Source: Streptomyces sp. NBC_01689
GTDB taxonomy: Bacteria > Actinomycetota > Actinomycetes > Streptomycetales > Streptomycetaceae
Reading direction: 5' to 3'
Assembly (NCBI RefSeq): GCF_036250675.1
Contig: NZ_CP109592.1
Coordinates: 868,001 to 932,000, forward strand
Length of the DNA: 64,000 nt
Shown here in pieces: positions 24,572-33,517 of this stretch. Made by a program: the position numbers and the translations under genes. How positions within the stretch are numbered: position 1 is the stretch's first letter; each line of letters starts with the position of its first letter. The notes below the pieces were generated by a model, which did no database searches, was not told the origin of the DNA, and saw only the letters and a program-made list of their open reading frames with translations.

Positions 24572-24671
24572 CCCCCACCGCCGGCGTCCGCCGTCGACAC
24601 GCTTCAGGCCCGCGGGACCCACGGCGCACTCCGCGCGTCACGGAGGCCTCGTCCGGTGCCGCGTCCACACC

Positions 24672-24730
24672 GGTGCCGTGGCACGCGGTGCGGTGTCGTG
24701 CTGTGCGGTGTCGTGTCGTGTCGTGGCATG
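24672..24730. repeat. GTGTCGTG-type low-complexity tract
   Basis: Imperfect tandem GTGTC/GTCGTG units lie in the convergent gap between the STAS gene and the 115-residue protein gene. No stem-loop terminator was recognised here. Confidence 0.5.
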
Positions 24731-24752
24731 AGCGGGCCGTGCCGGCCCAGGG

Positions 24753-25100
24753 TCACGACCGCTTCGTGCGGAGCACCAGGTCGACCTCCTTCTCCTGGTC
24801 CCCCGACGCCGTGCCCTCCTCGTCCACGGCGAAAGCGGCCCTGAGGGCTTCGCGGAGCTGGTCCACGGCGACGTAACCCCCTTGGAGTGTGGCGGTGAGC
24901 GAGCCCGCCAGCGGGGTCGGCCCGGTGGGGATGCGCTCCTGCGTCGGCACGAACTCCGCGGTCCACACGGCGGGGCGATCCCCCGGCTGCTCCTGCGGCA
25001 CCGGGTCCGCGGGGCGGTCGACGGGGAACGCCGTCCTCAGGACGTCGAAGACGGTGGACGCGTCCTCCTGGGACGCTCCGGAGAGGGACACGGTGACCAT
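24753..25100 (-). CDS. uncharacterised small protein
   Basis: 115 residues, soluble, acidic. ATG 25100 has AAAGGAG eight bases upstream; the frame beyond it is not supported. MVTVSLSGASQEDASTVFDVLRTAF suggests a beta-alpha start and YVAVDQLREALRAAFAVDEEG a second helix. I do not recognise a family; no cysteines, no metal motif, no signal peptide. It is transcribed after a small Pro-rich acidic protein gene (118-base gap) and could share its transcript. Confidence 0.7.
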   Translation of the reverse strand: MVTVSLSGASQEDASTVFDVLRTAFPVDRPADPVPQEQPGDRPAVWTAEFVPTQERIPTGPTPLAGSLTATLQGGYVAVDQLREALRAAFAVDEEGTASGDQEKEVDLVLRTKRS

Positions 25101-25218
25101 CGGGTCACACTCCTTTCGGCTGGGGCACGACAGCCCGCTCGTGGTCCCCGGAGCGGACGCGCTCCGCGCGGACCCCGTGGCGGTCGTACAGCGGGAACTC
25201 CCGCCGCGCGCCGGACGG

Positions 25219-25476
25219 TCAGGCCGACGGTTCGTCGGGCACGGGAGACGCCGGGCGCGGACTGCCGGAGTGCGGCGCGCCCCTACGGCCGGTACCCGCC
25301 TCGTCCGTGTCGGGAATCTCCGGGTCCGGTCGCTGGTCCGCGACCCGCGCCGGGGTACCGACGACGTCCCACGGGTCCTCGTCGGCCCCCGCCTGCTGAT
25401 CCGGCAGGTCCCTGGGGATCGGCTTCGGCGTCGCTCCCCCGCCGTCCCCAGGGGCTGCCGCACGACGTTCACTCAT
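25219..25476 (-). CDS. small disordered acidic protein
   Basis: 85 residues from ATG 25476 (GAGG five bases upstream). Almost wholly Pro/Asp/Gly/Ala/Arg, with no hydrophobic core; predicted disordered. Codon third positions keep the high-GC bias of real genes. Function unknown; it may be an adaptor of the downstream 115-residue protein. Confidence 0.55.
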   Translation of the reverse strand: MSERRAAAPGDGGGATPKPIPRDLPDQQAGADEDPWDVVGTPARVADQRPDPEIPDTDEAGTGRRGAPHSGSPRPASPVPDEPSA

Positions 25477-25946
25477 GACGTCCTCGTTTCCATGCACAGG
25501 GGTGGCATGGGACGCAGGTACCCCTGCGGCCGCCGATGATGCCTGCGCGCGGGTCGCCCCCGGGCCGGCGCGGACAGCGCGGCGGCCACGGATCGGGGGC
25601 GTCCGACGCGAGCGCGCGGCTTCGGACGAACGGTCCCGCAGGACACCTTCCGGGTCGGCGACTCGGCCGCCCGGGCGACCTGACCCTCACGTCCATGGCG
25701 GCGAAATCCCCCTGTTCGAGGGCTTTCTGACGGGCCGTGAGCGATCACGCCGTCATCGTGCGGATACGACCGCAATCGCACCGGATCGCGGGGCCGGCGC
25801 CCTGGCGGCGTCACCGGCGGGTATGGCACCGGTTTGCCCCGGTCCCGCGTGTCCGCTCTGTGACATGGCCCAACTGTGTCACGCGGCGGGCAGTTCGGGC
25901 GGTCGGGAGCGATCGCATAATCCTCGGCATCCCGTCCCGACGCACG
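25477..25946. other. 470-bp intergenic region upstream of the subtilase
   Basis: No gene is supported. It holds the inverted repeat at 25860-25882 and CATAAT (25916-25921) as a -10 candidate without a good -35. The in-frame upstream extension of the subtilase from 25737 lacks signal-peptide character. Confidence 0.4.
25860..25882. promoter_or_regulatory. GTGACA-N11-TGTCAC inverted repeat
   Basis: Two perfect 6-base arms (25860-25865 and 25877-25882) lie about 65 bases upstream of the subtilase start, 34 bases before the CATAAT -10 candidate. Symmetry and sequence recall CRP/FNR-type or GntR-type sites; no regulator can be named. Confidence 0.4.
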
Positions 25947-28900
25947 ATGATGAGGTTCCTCTTGTCGTTTCCGCCCTTCCGCAGACGCCGGCTGATGGCG
26001 CTGTGCACCGCCACCGCGGTGCTGGCCGTCACGCCCGCCCTGGCCTCCGCGGCCCCCGCGCCTCCCTCGCCCGCACGCTCGACCGCATCGGCGGCGGACG
26101 TGCCCACGGCACTCGGAACCGCCCGCAGCGTCACCCTGGTGACCGGTGACAAGGTCACCGTCACCCGGGCCGCCGACGGCACGTCGAGCCGGACCGTGAG
26201 GGACCCCGACGGCCGGTACACCGGCTTCGAGACCAACCAGGCCGGCAAGGACACGTACGTCTACCCGCACAGCGCCCTGCCGTACGTCGCCGCCGGACTC
26301 CTGGACAAGGAACTGTTCAACGTCACACGGCTGCTGGCGGACGACTACGACGACGCGCACAGCGACCGGTTGCCGCTGATCGTCACCTACACCGACGCGG
26401 CCGCGCGCTCCCGCACCCTGGCGGTACCGAAGGGCGCCCACAAGGTCCGCGCGCTCGACAGCATCCAGGGCGCCGCGCTCGGAGCCGACCGGTCGGACGC
26501 CTTCTGGACGTCGGTCACCGGGGGCGGCGCCGAAGCGGCCGCCCGGGACACGGGCGCACGGCCCGCCCTCAAGGCCGGTATCGCCAAGGTGTGGCTGGAC
26601 GGCAGGGTCAAGGCGGACCTCGCCGACAGCACCCGGCAGATCGGCGCCCCGCAGGTATGGGCCTCGGGCAACACCGGCAAGGGGGTGGATGTCGCCGTCC
26701 TCGACACCGGCGTGGACGCGGACCATCCCGACCTGTCCGGCCAGGTCGCCGCGAGCGAGGACTTCGTGCCCGGCGAGTCGGTCGTGGACCGCAACGGCCA
26801 CGGCACCCACGTGGCCTCCACCATCGCCGGTACCGGCGCCGCCTCCGACGGCAAGGAGCGGGGTGTCGCGCCCGGCGCGAAGCTGCACATCGGCAAGGTC
26901 CTCTCCGACGACGGCTACGGGCAGGACTCGTGGGTGCTCGCCGGAATGGAATGGGCCGCGCGCGACCAGCACGCCAAGATCATCAGCATGAGTCTGGGCG
27001 GCGGCCCCACCGACGGCACCGACCCGCTGAGCCAGGCGGTCGACAGCCTCAGCGAGGAGACCGGGGCGCTGTTCACCATCGCCGCCGGCAACGCCGGTCC
27101 CGACCGGTACTCGGTGGGCGCGCCGGGCGCCGCGGACGCCGCGCTGACCGTGGGCGCCGTGGACGGTTCCGACTCCCTGGCCGACTTCTCCAGCCGCGGT
27201 CCCCGGGCGGGCGACGGCGCCGTCAAGCCGGACCTGACCGCTCCCGGTGTGGACATCCTGGCGGCGCGCTCCCAGTACTCCCCCGAGGGTTCGGGCTCGT
27301 ACCAGACCATGAGCGGCACCTCGATGGCCACCCCGCACGTCGCGGGTGCCGCCGCGCTGCTGGCCGCCGCGCACCCGGACTGGACGGGCCGTCAGCTCAA
27401 GAACGCGCTCGTGAGCACGACCGAGGCGACGCCGAAGTACAGCCCGTTCGAGGGCGGCACGGGGCGTCTGGACATCGCCACGACCACGACCGCGACCACG
27501 TTCGCCACCGGGAGCGCCGACTTCGGTTTCCGCACCTGGCCGACGCCCGCGGGGACGTCCACCGACCGGGAGGTGACCTACACCAACACCTCCGGCGACC
27601 CGGTCGCTCTCGATCTCACGGCGCGCGCCTCGGGCACGGACGCCGCCCCGTTCACCCTGTCGGCCTCGCGGGTCACCGTCCCCGCGCACGGCACCGCCTC
27701 CGTGACGGTGACGGCGCACTACGACGCGATAGCGAAGGACCAGGTGGTGGCCGGATTCCTGACGGCCACCGGTCCGTCGGGCACGGTGCTCACCCGCACG
27801 TCGCTCAGCGCCGGCAAGGAGGGCGAACGCCACCAGCTGACGCTGAAGGCGAAGGACCGCGGCGGCAAGCCGGTCGGCGGCACCGTCATCCTCACCGCGA
27901 AGAAGCTGTGGCTGCCGGTGCGCATCGACGAGTCCGGCACCCTCGATCTGCGGCTGCCACCGGGTTCGTACACCGCGTGGATGGAGGCCGACCTGGAGGG
28001 TTCCCACGGCCCGCACTCGCTGGGGCTGGGCCTGATGGCCGTCTCGGACGTCGTCCTCGACCAGGACCGCACCGCCGTCTTCGACGCGACCCGGGCCCGC
28101 CAGGTCAGGACAGTGACCCCCAGGCCCAGCACGGTCGACGGTTCCCGCATCGAGTACTACCGCGGGTTCGCCGACGACGACTGGTCGTCCTCCTCGCGCT
28201 GGCCCGGCACCGCGTACGACAGCGTGTGGGCCCTGCCCACCAAGAAGGTCGCGGAGGGTGAGTTCGTCCTCGGCACCCGGTGGCGGACGGAGGAGCCCGC
28301 GCTCACGGTGGCCTCGGGGGACCGGACCTTCGGCGATCTGCTCGTGCACCGAGGCGCGACCCCGCTGGCGCGGGGCGGCCACCGGCTCGACGCGGTGTTC
28401 GCGGGGGACGGCGGCGCCTCCGCGTACCGCTCCCTCGACGCCCGGGGCAGGGCCGTCGTGGTGCGCCGCAACGACACCGTGCCGGTGGAGGAACAGGCCG
28501 CCGCGGCGGTCTCCGCGGGCGCCGGACTGCTCCTGGTCGTCAACGACGGAACGGGCCGCCTGGACCCGTGGAACGACTCCCCCTACGGGACGCCGAACCC
28601 GCCACCGCTGACGGTCGCGAGCCTGACCCGCGACGAGGGCGAACAGCTCATCGCCGGGCTGGGCAGGAACCGCACCCGGCTCGACGTCAGCTCCAGCCCC
28701 ACCACCGACTACGTCTACGAACTGGTCCACGACTACAAGGGGGCCGTCCCGGCGGAACCCGTCCACCGGGTCGAACAGCGTGAACTGGCCCGCGTCGACG
28801 TGTCCTTCCGCAACTTCCGGGCCGGCCGGGCACTCGACTACCGTGAGGACGTCGCACGGTCCGGGCCGAGCGCGCTCAACCCGTCGATCGCCCCGGCGCT

Positions 28901-29699
28901 CGGCGAGCGCACGGACTACGTGACCGCGGGCGAGCGGTGGGCGGCCAGGGCCCAGATCCCCGGCGAGCAGCAGCAGTACGCGCAGCCGGAGTCCTACCGC
29001 GCGGGGACGACGAGCGTCGTGCGGTGGTTCGGGCCCGTCCAGCGGCCGCGTCTGGGCGACGGTGACGCGCCGGTCCGGCAGGACGACACGCTGTACGTGG
29101 GCATCCCCGCGTGGGGTGACTCCGGGAACGGGCATCTCGGGGCGACCTACGGCAACTTCGGCGTCAGCAACCTCCTCAAGCTGTACCAGGGCGACCGGCT
29201 CGTGCAGGAGACCAGCAGGTATCAGCTCAGCATGACGGTCGCGGGCCTCGCGCCCGAACCGCTGCCCTACCGGCTGGTGTCGGAGAACGACCGTGACGCG
29301 TGGGCGGGGCCCTACTCCACGTCCACCCGCACCGAGTGGGGTTTCACCTCCCGCGCGGGCGGGGCGGGCGAGCTGGTTCAAATGCCCCTGATCCAGCTGG
29401 ACTACGCGGTCGGCACGGATGTCTCGGGCAGGGCGGGGCGGCACTCGGATCTGACGGTCACCGCGTCGCACCTGTCCGCGTCCTCGGGCACCGCGGCGAT
29501 CCGCACGGTGGGTCTGGAGGTCTCCTACGACGACGGCGCGACCTGGCGCGCCGCTCCGCTCCGGCACGTCGGGGACGGCTGGCGCACGAGTCTCGACGCG
29601 CCACGCACGGCACGGTTCGTCACCCTGCGGACCACCGCGCGCGACGCCCGGGGCAACAGTGTGGACCAGCGCGTCACCCGGGCCTTCGGCCTGAAGTGA
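25947..29699 (+). CDS. large secreted S8 (subtilisin) family peptidase
   Basis: 1250 residues. ATG 25947 (or 25950) starts a Sec signal: basic FRRRRLM then LCTATAVLAVTPALASAAP. A propeptide (about 40-215) precedes the catalytic domain (about 215-520) with D253 (VLDTGVDADHPDL), H285 (NGHGTHVAS), FTIAAGNAGP (oxyanion Asn) and S459 (GTSMATPHVAG). About 730 C-terminal residues of beta-sandwich and PA-like sequence follow (AVVVRRNDTVPVEEQAAAAVSAGAGLLLVV near 835). It is a paralogue of the 43999 gene: the same order of blocks, including VTLVTGDKVTVT, TYVYP and DYVYELV. A secreted proteinase for nutrient or developmental proteolysis. No Shine-Dalgarno sequence is evident. Confidence 0.93.
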   Translation: MMRFLLSFPPFRRRRLMALCTATAVLAVTPALASAAPAPPSPARSTASAADVPTALGTARSVTLVTGDKVTVTRAADGTSSRTVRDPDGRYTGFETNQAGKDTYVYPHSALPYVAAGLLDKELFNVTRLLADDYDDAHSDRLPLIVTYTDAAARSRTLAVPKGAHKVRALDSIQGAALGADRSDAFWTSVTGGGAEAAARDTGARPALKAGIAKVWLDGRVKADLADSTRQIGAPQVWASGNTGKGVDVAVLDTGVDADHPDLSGQVAASEDFVPGESVVDRNGHGTHVASTIAGTGAASDGKERGVAPGAKLHIGKVLSDDGYGQDSWVLAGMEWAARDQHAKIISMSLGGGPTDGTDPLSQAVDSLSEETGALFTIAAGNAGPDRYSVGAPGAADAALTVGAVDGSDSLADFSSRGPRAGDGAVKPDLTAPGVDILAARSQYSPEGSGSYQTMSGTSMATPHVAGAAALLAAAHPDWTGRQLKNALVSTTEATPKYSPFEGGTGRLDIATTTTATTFATGSADFGFRTWPTPAGTSTDREVTYTNTSGDPVALDLTARASGTDAAPFTLSASRVTVPAHGTASVTVTAHYDAIAKDQVVAGFLTATGPSGTVLTRTSLSAGKEGERHQLTLKAKDRGGKPVGGTVILTAKKLWLPVRIDESGTLDLRLPPGSYTAWMEADLEGSHGPHSLGLGLMAVSDVVLDQDRTAVFDATRARQVRTVTPRPSTVDGSRIEYYRGFADDDWSSSSRWPGTAYDSVWALPTKKVAEGEFVLGTRWRTEEPALTVASGDRTFGDLLVHRGATPLARGGHRLDAVFAGDGGASAYRSLDARGRAVVVRRNDTVPVEEQAAAAVSAGAGLLLVVNDGTGRLDPWNDSPYGTPNPPPLTVASLTRDEGEQLIAGLGRNRTRLDVSSSPTTDYVYELVHDYKGAVPAEPVHRVEQRELARVDVSFRNFRAGRALDYREDVARSGPSALNPSIAPALGERTDYVTAGERWAARAQIPGEQQQYAQPESYRAGTTSVVRWFGPVQRPRLGDGDAPVRQDDTLYVGIPAWGDSGNGHLGATYGNFGVSNLLKLYQGDRLVQETSRYQLSMTVAGLAPEPLPYRLVSENDRDAWAGPYSTSTRTEWGFTSRAGGAGELVQMPLIQLDYAVGTDVSGRAGRHSDLTVTASHLSASSGTAAIRTVGLEVSYDDGATWRAAPLRHVGDGWRTSLDAPRTARFVTLRTTARDARGNSVDQRVTRAFGLK

Positions 29700-29723
29700 C
29701 CTGAGCGTCCACGCCCGGGTGAC

Positions 29724-29757
29724 GGGGGCGAGACCCGCACGACGGGGTCTCGCCCCC
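29724..29757 (+). terminator. terminator of the first subtilase gene
   Basis: A 13-bp stem (29724-29736 with 29745-29757), 8-base loop, followed by TCTCTC; 24 bases after the stop. Confidence 0.82.
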
Positions 29758-29901
29758 TCTCTCGTGGCCGTCCACGGGAGCGTCTCCGCCGCGGGCCGGG
29801 GCGGGTTGCCCGCGGCCCGCGCCCCTCCCGCCCGAGGGCCGCCGCAAAGCAACACGTTCGGACACGGTGGAGAGCAGGGAAAAAATGAAAAGCGACAAAT
29901 A

Positions 29902-29930
29902 TTGACGCAATCGACCAGCGCGCGTAGCTT
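29902..29930 (+). promoter_or_regulatory. vegetative promoter of the arabinofuranosidase gene
   Basis: TTGACG (29902-29907), exactly 17 bases, TAGCTT (29925-29930). This matches the HrdB-type consensus well and lies in the most AT-rich stretch nearby. The leader is about 74 bases. Confidence 0.68.
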
Positions 29931-30010
29931 CCGACTCAGTCGCCAGGCAGCGCGCGAACTCGGCTGTCCGAAGGGCGAGTTGTAGCTCCATCACCCCACT
30001 GGGAGCACAT

Positions 30011-31903
30011 ATGCGCAGCAGAAGATCTGCCCCTTCGCGTCTCCGCCCCCCGCGCACCGCCGGGCCGGCGCGCCGACTGGCGCAGGCCCTGATGTCGGTC
30101 GCCGCCGCCATCGGCCTGCTGGTCACCGCCCTGGTCGGCCTCCCCGGCGTCGCCCAGGCCGCGGGCTCGCAGCCGTGCGACATCTACGCCGGTGCCGGTA
30201 CCCCCTGCGTCGCCGCGCACAGCACCACCCGCGCGCTGTTCGGCGCGTACGGCGGACCGCTCTATCAGGTCACCCGCGTCTCCGACGGCGCGAGCACCGA
30301 CATCGGACCGCTGTCGGCCGGCGGTTACGCCGACGCGGGCCGGCAGGACACCTTCTGCGCGGACACCACGTGCAGCATCTCCAAGGTCTACGACCAGACG
30401 TCCCGCCACAACGACCTGTTCCCCGGCCCGGCGGGCACGGCGGGGATGGGCGCCGACCGGGGCGCGGACGCGAGTGAGCTCTCGGTGACCGCGGGCGGCC
30501 ACAAGGTGTACGGGATCTGGATCTCCCCCGGCGTCGGCTACCGGTCGCACGGCGCCGCGTCGGGTGTCGCCGTCAACGGGCAGCCGGAGGGCGCCTACAT
30601 GGTCGCGAGCGGCACCCATGTCGGCTCCGCCTGCTGCTTCGACTACGGCAACGCCGAGTCCACGCCCGCCGATACGGGCAACGGCCACATGGACGCCGTA
30701 TCCATCGCCACCACCTGCTACTTCGCGCCGTGCAGCGGCTCCGGCCCCTGGGTCGAGGCCGACTTGGAGAACGGGATGTTCCAGGGTGACAACGGCTCCA
30801 ACACCGCGAACAAGGGCAACAACAGCACGTACGTGACGGCGGTCCTGAAGAACAACGGGCAGACGGCCTACGCCCTGAAGGGAGGCAACTCCCAGTCCGG
30901 CGGCCTGACGACCTGGTGGGACGGGGCCCTGCCCTCCCGGGGCGGATACCGGCCCATGCAGCAGGAGGGCGGCATCATCCTGGGCACGGGCGGCGACAAC
31001 AGCAACTGGAACATGGGCAGTTTCTTCGAGGGCGTCATGGTCTCCGGCTATCCCACCGACGCGGCCGAGAACGCCGTGCAGGCGAACATCGTCTCGGTCG
31101 GATACGCGGGCCGGACCGACGTGCCGAACGGCCCCCAGGGGACCGTCACCGGACCCGGGAACCAGTGCGTCGACGTGGCCGCGGACGACACCGGGGTGAA
31201 CGGCACCGGCGTACAGCTGTGGAACTGCCAGTCCTACGCCGAGGACCAGCACTGGACGCACAACGCGGGCGGTTCCCTCGGCACGATCGGCCGCTGCCTC
31301 GACATCATCGGCAACGGCACCGCCAACGGCACCCAGGTCGAGTTGTGGGACTGCAACGGGGTCGGCGGCCAGAAGTGGGTGCAGCGCGCGGACGGTTCGC
31401 TGTTCAACCCGCAGTCGGGACGGTGCCTGGACTCACCGAACGGTGCCACGGCCAACGGCACCCGCCTGCGGATCTGGGACTGCAACGGGTCGGCCGCCCA
31501 GAAGTTCGCCGTCAACGGCGGTGCCCCCGTGGTGGGTCCGGGCGGTACCTGCGTCGACGTGGCGGGGGACGACAACGGGTCCAACGCCACCGCCGTACAG
31601 CTGTGGGGCTGCCAGTCCTATGCGGTGGACCAGCACTGGTTCCACAGTTCGGACGGCAGGCTGCACGCCCTCGGCCGCTGCCTCGACATCGTCGGCAACG
31701 GCACCGCGAGCGGCACCCAGGTCGAACTCTGGGACTGCAACGGAGCCGGCGGCCAGGTCTGGCAGCAACAGGCCGACGGCTCGCTGCTCAACCCGCAGTC
31801 GGGGCGCTGCCTGGACTCTCCTGACGGCGCCACCGCCAACGGCACCCGGCTGCGGATCTGGGACTGCAACGGAGCCGCCGCCCAGAAGTTCGCCCTGGGC
31901 TGA
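30011..31903 (+). CDS. secreted GH54 alpha-L-arabinofuranosidase with two ricin-B lectin domains
   Basis: 630 residues; GGGAG six bases before ATG 30011. A twin-arginine-rich N-terminus and hydrophobic segment end at VAQAAG near 50. The catalytic module (about 52-372) begins CDIYAGAGTPCVAAHSTTRAL and continues with YGGPLYQVTR, TFCADTTCSISKVYDQT and CCFDYGNAE, which is the glycoside hydrolase 54 (AbfB) pattern. Two beta-trefoil ricin-type domains follow (about 382-500 and 508-630) with QxW-type motifs QLWNCQ, ELWDCNG and RIWDCNG. Fungal GH54 enzymes instead carry CBM42. Expected to remove arabinose side chains from plant arabinoxylan or arabinan outside the cell. Promoter and terminator flank it as a single gene. 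Confidence 0.93.
   Translation: MRSRRSAPSRLRPPRTAGPARRLAQALMSVAAAIGLLVTALVGLPGVAQAAGSQPCDIYAGAGTPCVAAHSTTRALFGAYGGPLYQVTRVSDGASTDIGPLSAGGYADAGRQDTFCADTTCSISKVYDQTSRHNDLFPGPAGTAGMGADRGADASELSVTAGGHKVYGIWISPGVGYRSHGAASGVAVNGQPEGAYMVASGTHVGSACCFDYGNAESTPADTGNGHMDAVSIATTCYFAPCSGSGPWVEADLENGMFQGDNGSNTANKGNNSTYVTAVLKNNGQTAYALKGGNSQSGGLTTWWDGALPSRGGYRPMQQEGGIILGTGGDNSNWNMGSFFEGVMVSGYPTDAAENAVQANIVSVGYAGRTDVPNGPQGTVTGPGNQCVDVAADDTGVNGTGVQLWNCQSYAEDQHWTHNAGGSLGTIGRCLDIIGNGTANGTQVELWDCNGVGGQKWVQRADGSLFNPQSGRCLDSPNGATANGTRLRIWDCNGSAAQKFAVNGGAPVVGPGGTCVDVAGDDNGSNATAVQLWGCQSYAVDQHWFHSSDGRLHALGRCLDIVGNGTASGTQVELWDCNGAGGQVWQQQADGSLLNPQSGRCLDSPDGATANGTRLRIWDCNGAAAQKFALG
31140..31890. repeat. duplicated ricin-domain coding segment
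   Basis: The two lectin domains are long direct repeats in DNA, offset by about 390 bases: for example, segments around 31300-31345 and 31690-31735 (CTCGACATC, GGCAACGGCACCGC, GGCACCCAGGTCGA) and 31425-31485 and 31810-31870 are nearly identical. This indicates recent tandem duplication. Confidence 0.8.
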
Positions 31904-31923
31904 CGGTCGGTCGCGGGACGACG

Positions 31924-31968
31924 CCGGGGTGCCCGGCCGGACGGGAACGGTCCGGCCGGGCACCCCGG
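31924..31968. terminator. bidirectional terminator, 18-bp stem
   Basis: Perfect stem 31924-31941 with 31951-31968 around a 9-base loop, between the convergent GH54 and HAD genes. Confidence 0.9.
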
Positions 31969-31981
31969 TGAACGTCAGGAA

Positions 31982-32674
31982 TCAGGAGCCCGGCCCGGCC
32001 ACGAGCTCGGGCTGGGGCGCGAGCAGCCGGGTCAGCACCGGCAGGGCCTCCGCCGCGCCGTGGGTCCGTGCCACGGGCAGAAGGTCGACCTCCGGCGGGA
32101 GCGTCGTGCCGGCGCGCAGGACGGCCAGGACGCTCATTCCGGCGCCGGCCGCCGACCGGATGCCGTTCGCCGAGTCCTCGACGGCCAGACACCCGGACGG
32201 CGGGACGCCGATCCCGGCGGCCGCCCGCAGGTAGGGCTCGGGCGCGGGTTTGACCCGGACCACGTCCTCGCCGCACACGACGGTGCGCAGCATCGTCGAC
32301 AGACCCAGCCCTTCGAGGGCCGCCAGGACGAAGCGGCGGGGGCTGGCCGTGGCCACGCCCACCGGTCCGTGCCGTCCGGCCTCGCGGACCAGGTCCAGTG
32401 CGCCGGGCAGCGCCCGCACCCGTCCCGCCGCGCAGGCGGCGGCCATCGCGGCCCCGCAGGCCTCGACCACTTCGGCGGGACCCGCCGCACCACCGCACAG
32501 GCCCGCGACGTACGACGCCCAGCCGCCGTTCCCGTGCAGCGCGGCGGTGTCCTCGGCGCGCCAGTGGTGTCCGTGGCAGGCGACGAAGTCCGCGCACACC
32601 CGCGCCCAGGCGTCACCGGTGTCGATCAGGGTGTCGTCCAGGTCGAAGACCGTCGCCCGGAGCACACGGGTCAC
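31982..32674 (-). CDS. HAD superfamily phosphatase coupled to RibB
   Basis: 230 residues. [10 protein letters not shown] (motif I, both Asp), TASPRR (motif II), KPAPEPYL (motif III Lys) and [16 protein letters not shown] (motif IV) give a complete class IA HAD (beta-phosphoglucomutase/phosphatase-like) enzyme. GTG 32674 overlaps the ribB stop as GTGA, so translation is coupled. Riboflavin synthesis needs a HAD phosphatase to dephosphorylate the ribityl-aminopyrimidine intermediate, so this is a reasonable but unproven candidate for that step. A general sugar phosphatase is the alternative. Confidence 0.88.
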   Translation of the reverse strand: MTRVLRATVFDLDDTLIDTGDAWARVCADFVACHGHHWRAEDTAALHGNGGWASYVAGLCGGAAGPAEVVEACGAAMAAACAAGRVRALPGALDLVREAGRHGPVGVATASPRRFVLAALEGLGLSTMLRTVVCGEDVVRVKPAPEPYLRAAAGIGVPPSGCLAVEDSANGIRSAAGAGMSVLAVLRAGTTLPPEVDLLPVARTHGAAEALPVLTRLLAPQPELVAGPGS

Positions 32675-33333
32675 GTCGTCGCCGTGCCGGAGAGCCGTAG
32701 CCGGTTCGCCAACTGCTCGACCGAGACCAGCGTGAGACCGTGCTCGTCGGCGAAGGCGCGCAGCCGCTCGGAGCCGGCGACCGAGCCGTCGTCCTCGCAG
32801 ATCTCGCTGATCACCGCGACCGGCGACAGGCCCGCCAGCCGCAGCAGGTCGACGCTCGCCTCGGTGTGACCACGGCGCTCGGCGACCCCGCCGGGACGGG
32901 CCCGCAGGGGGAACACGTGCCCGGGGCGGGACAGCCGGTCGGGGCGGGTGCCGGGATCCGCCAGCGTCCGCGCGGTCAGGGCCCGATCGGCGGCGGAGAT
33001 CCCCGAGCCGACCCCGACGGCGTCCACCGACACGGTGTACGCGGTCGTGTCGGTGGACGCCGTGCCGGTGCCGGGAACGGGCGGGACCATGAGGGGCAGG
33101 TCCAGTCGGTCGGCGACCTCGGGCGCCATCGGCGCGCAGATCAGTCCGCTGGTCCAGCGGACGAAGAAGCCCAGGGTCTCGGCGGTCGCGAACTCGGCGG
33201 CCATGACCAGATCGCCTTCGTTCTCCCGGTCCGCGTCGTCGACCACGACGACCGGCCGCCCGGCCCGGAGATCGTCGACGGCGACCGAGAGCAGATCCAG
33301 CGGTTGTCGCACCGATGCTGACGTCACGACCAT
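32671..33333 (-). CDS. ribB: 3,4-dihydroxy-2-butanone-4-phosphate synthase
   Basis: 220 residues from ATG 33333 (AAGG just upstream; an ATG 36 bases earlier is possible). It converts ribulose 5-phosphate to the four-carbon riboflavin precursor and formate. [17 protein letters not shown] at about 32-48 holds the Glu and Asp of the Mg site, [11 protein letters not shown] and [26 protein letters not shown] the substrate contacts. It lacks the GTP cyclohydrolase II half found in the usual bifunctional RibBA, and no other rib gene is near except the coupled HAD phosphatase. No FMN riboswitch is visible upstream. Confidence 0.95.
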   Translation of the reverse strand: MVVTSASVRQPLDLLSVAVDDLRAGRPVVVVDDADRENEGDLVMAAEFATAETLGFFVRWTSGLICAPMAPEVADRLDLPLMVPPVPGTGTASTDTTAYTVSVDAVGVGSGISAADRALTARTLADPGTRPDRLSRPGHVFPLRARPGGVAERRGHTEASVDLLRLAGLSPVAVISEICEDDGSVAGSERLRAFADEHGLTLVSVEQLANRLRLSGTATT

Positions 33334-33387
33334 CAACCTTTCGTGGAGGAGTCCTTTCCGCGCTTCCATCGGTTACCGAACAAACAA

Positions 33388-33430
33388 GCTTGAGAAATCT
33401 GTACGCCAACAGGCGATTCTTCAGACAAGC
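33388..33430 (-). other. imperfect stem-loop in the ribB leader
   Basis: An AT-richer patch upstream of ribB can fold with outer stem GCTTG/CAAGC and inner stem CGCC/GGCG around AACA, with internal mismatches. It does not match FMN aptamer landmarks. It may be a leader structure or chance. Confidence 0.25.
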
Positions 33431-33517
33431 CACGGTCTCCGCCGGCGCCCGCCCCCGCCGGTCGCACATCCCCGCGCGCTCTTTCCGGCGGAGGCACGGG
33501 GAGCCGTCGGGCGGGTG

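Larger units (their letters stand above)
29700..30010. other. intergenic region with terminator and promoter
   Basis: No gene. It holds the subtilase terminator (29724-29757) and the GH54 promoter (29902-29930). The middle is Pro/Gly-codon-like GC sequence without features. Confidence 0.6.

Noticed and set aside
25473..29855. 1460-codon open frame on the minus strand
   Set aside because: Antisense shadow of the first subtilase; composition is Gly/Arg/Val-rich without any motif.
33334..33517. FMN riboswitch upstream of ribB
   Set aside because: None of the FMN aptamer landmarks can be found; only an imperfect stem-loop is present.
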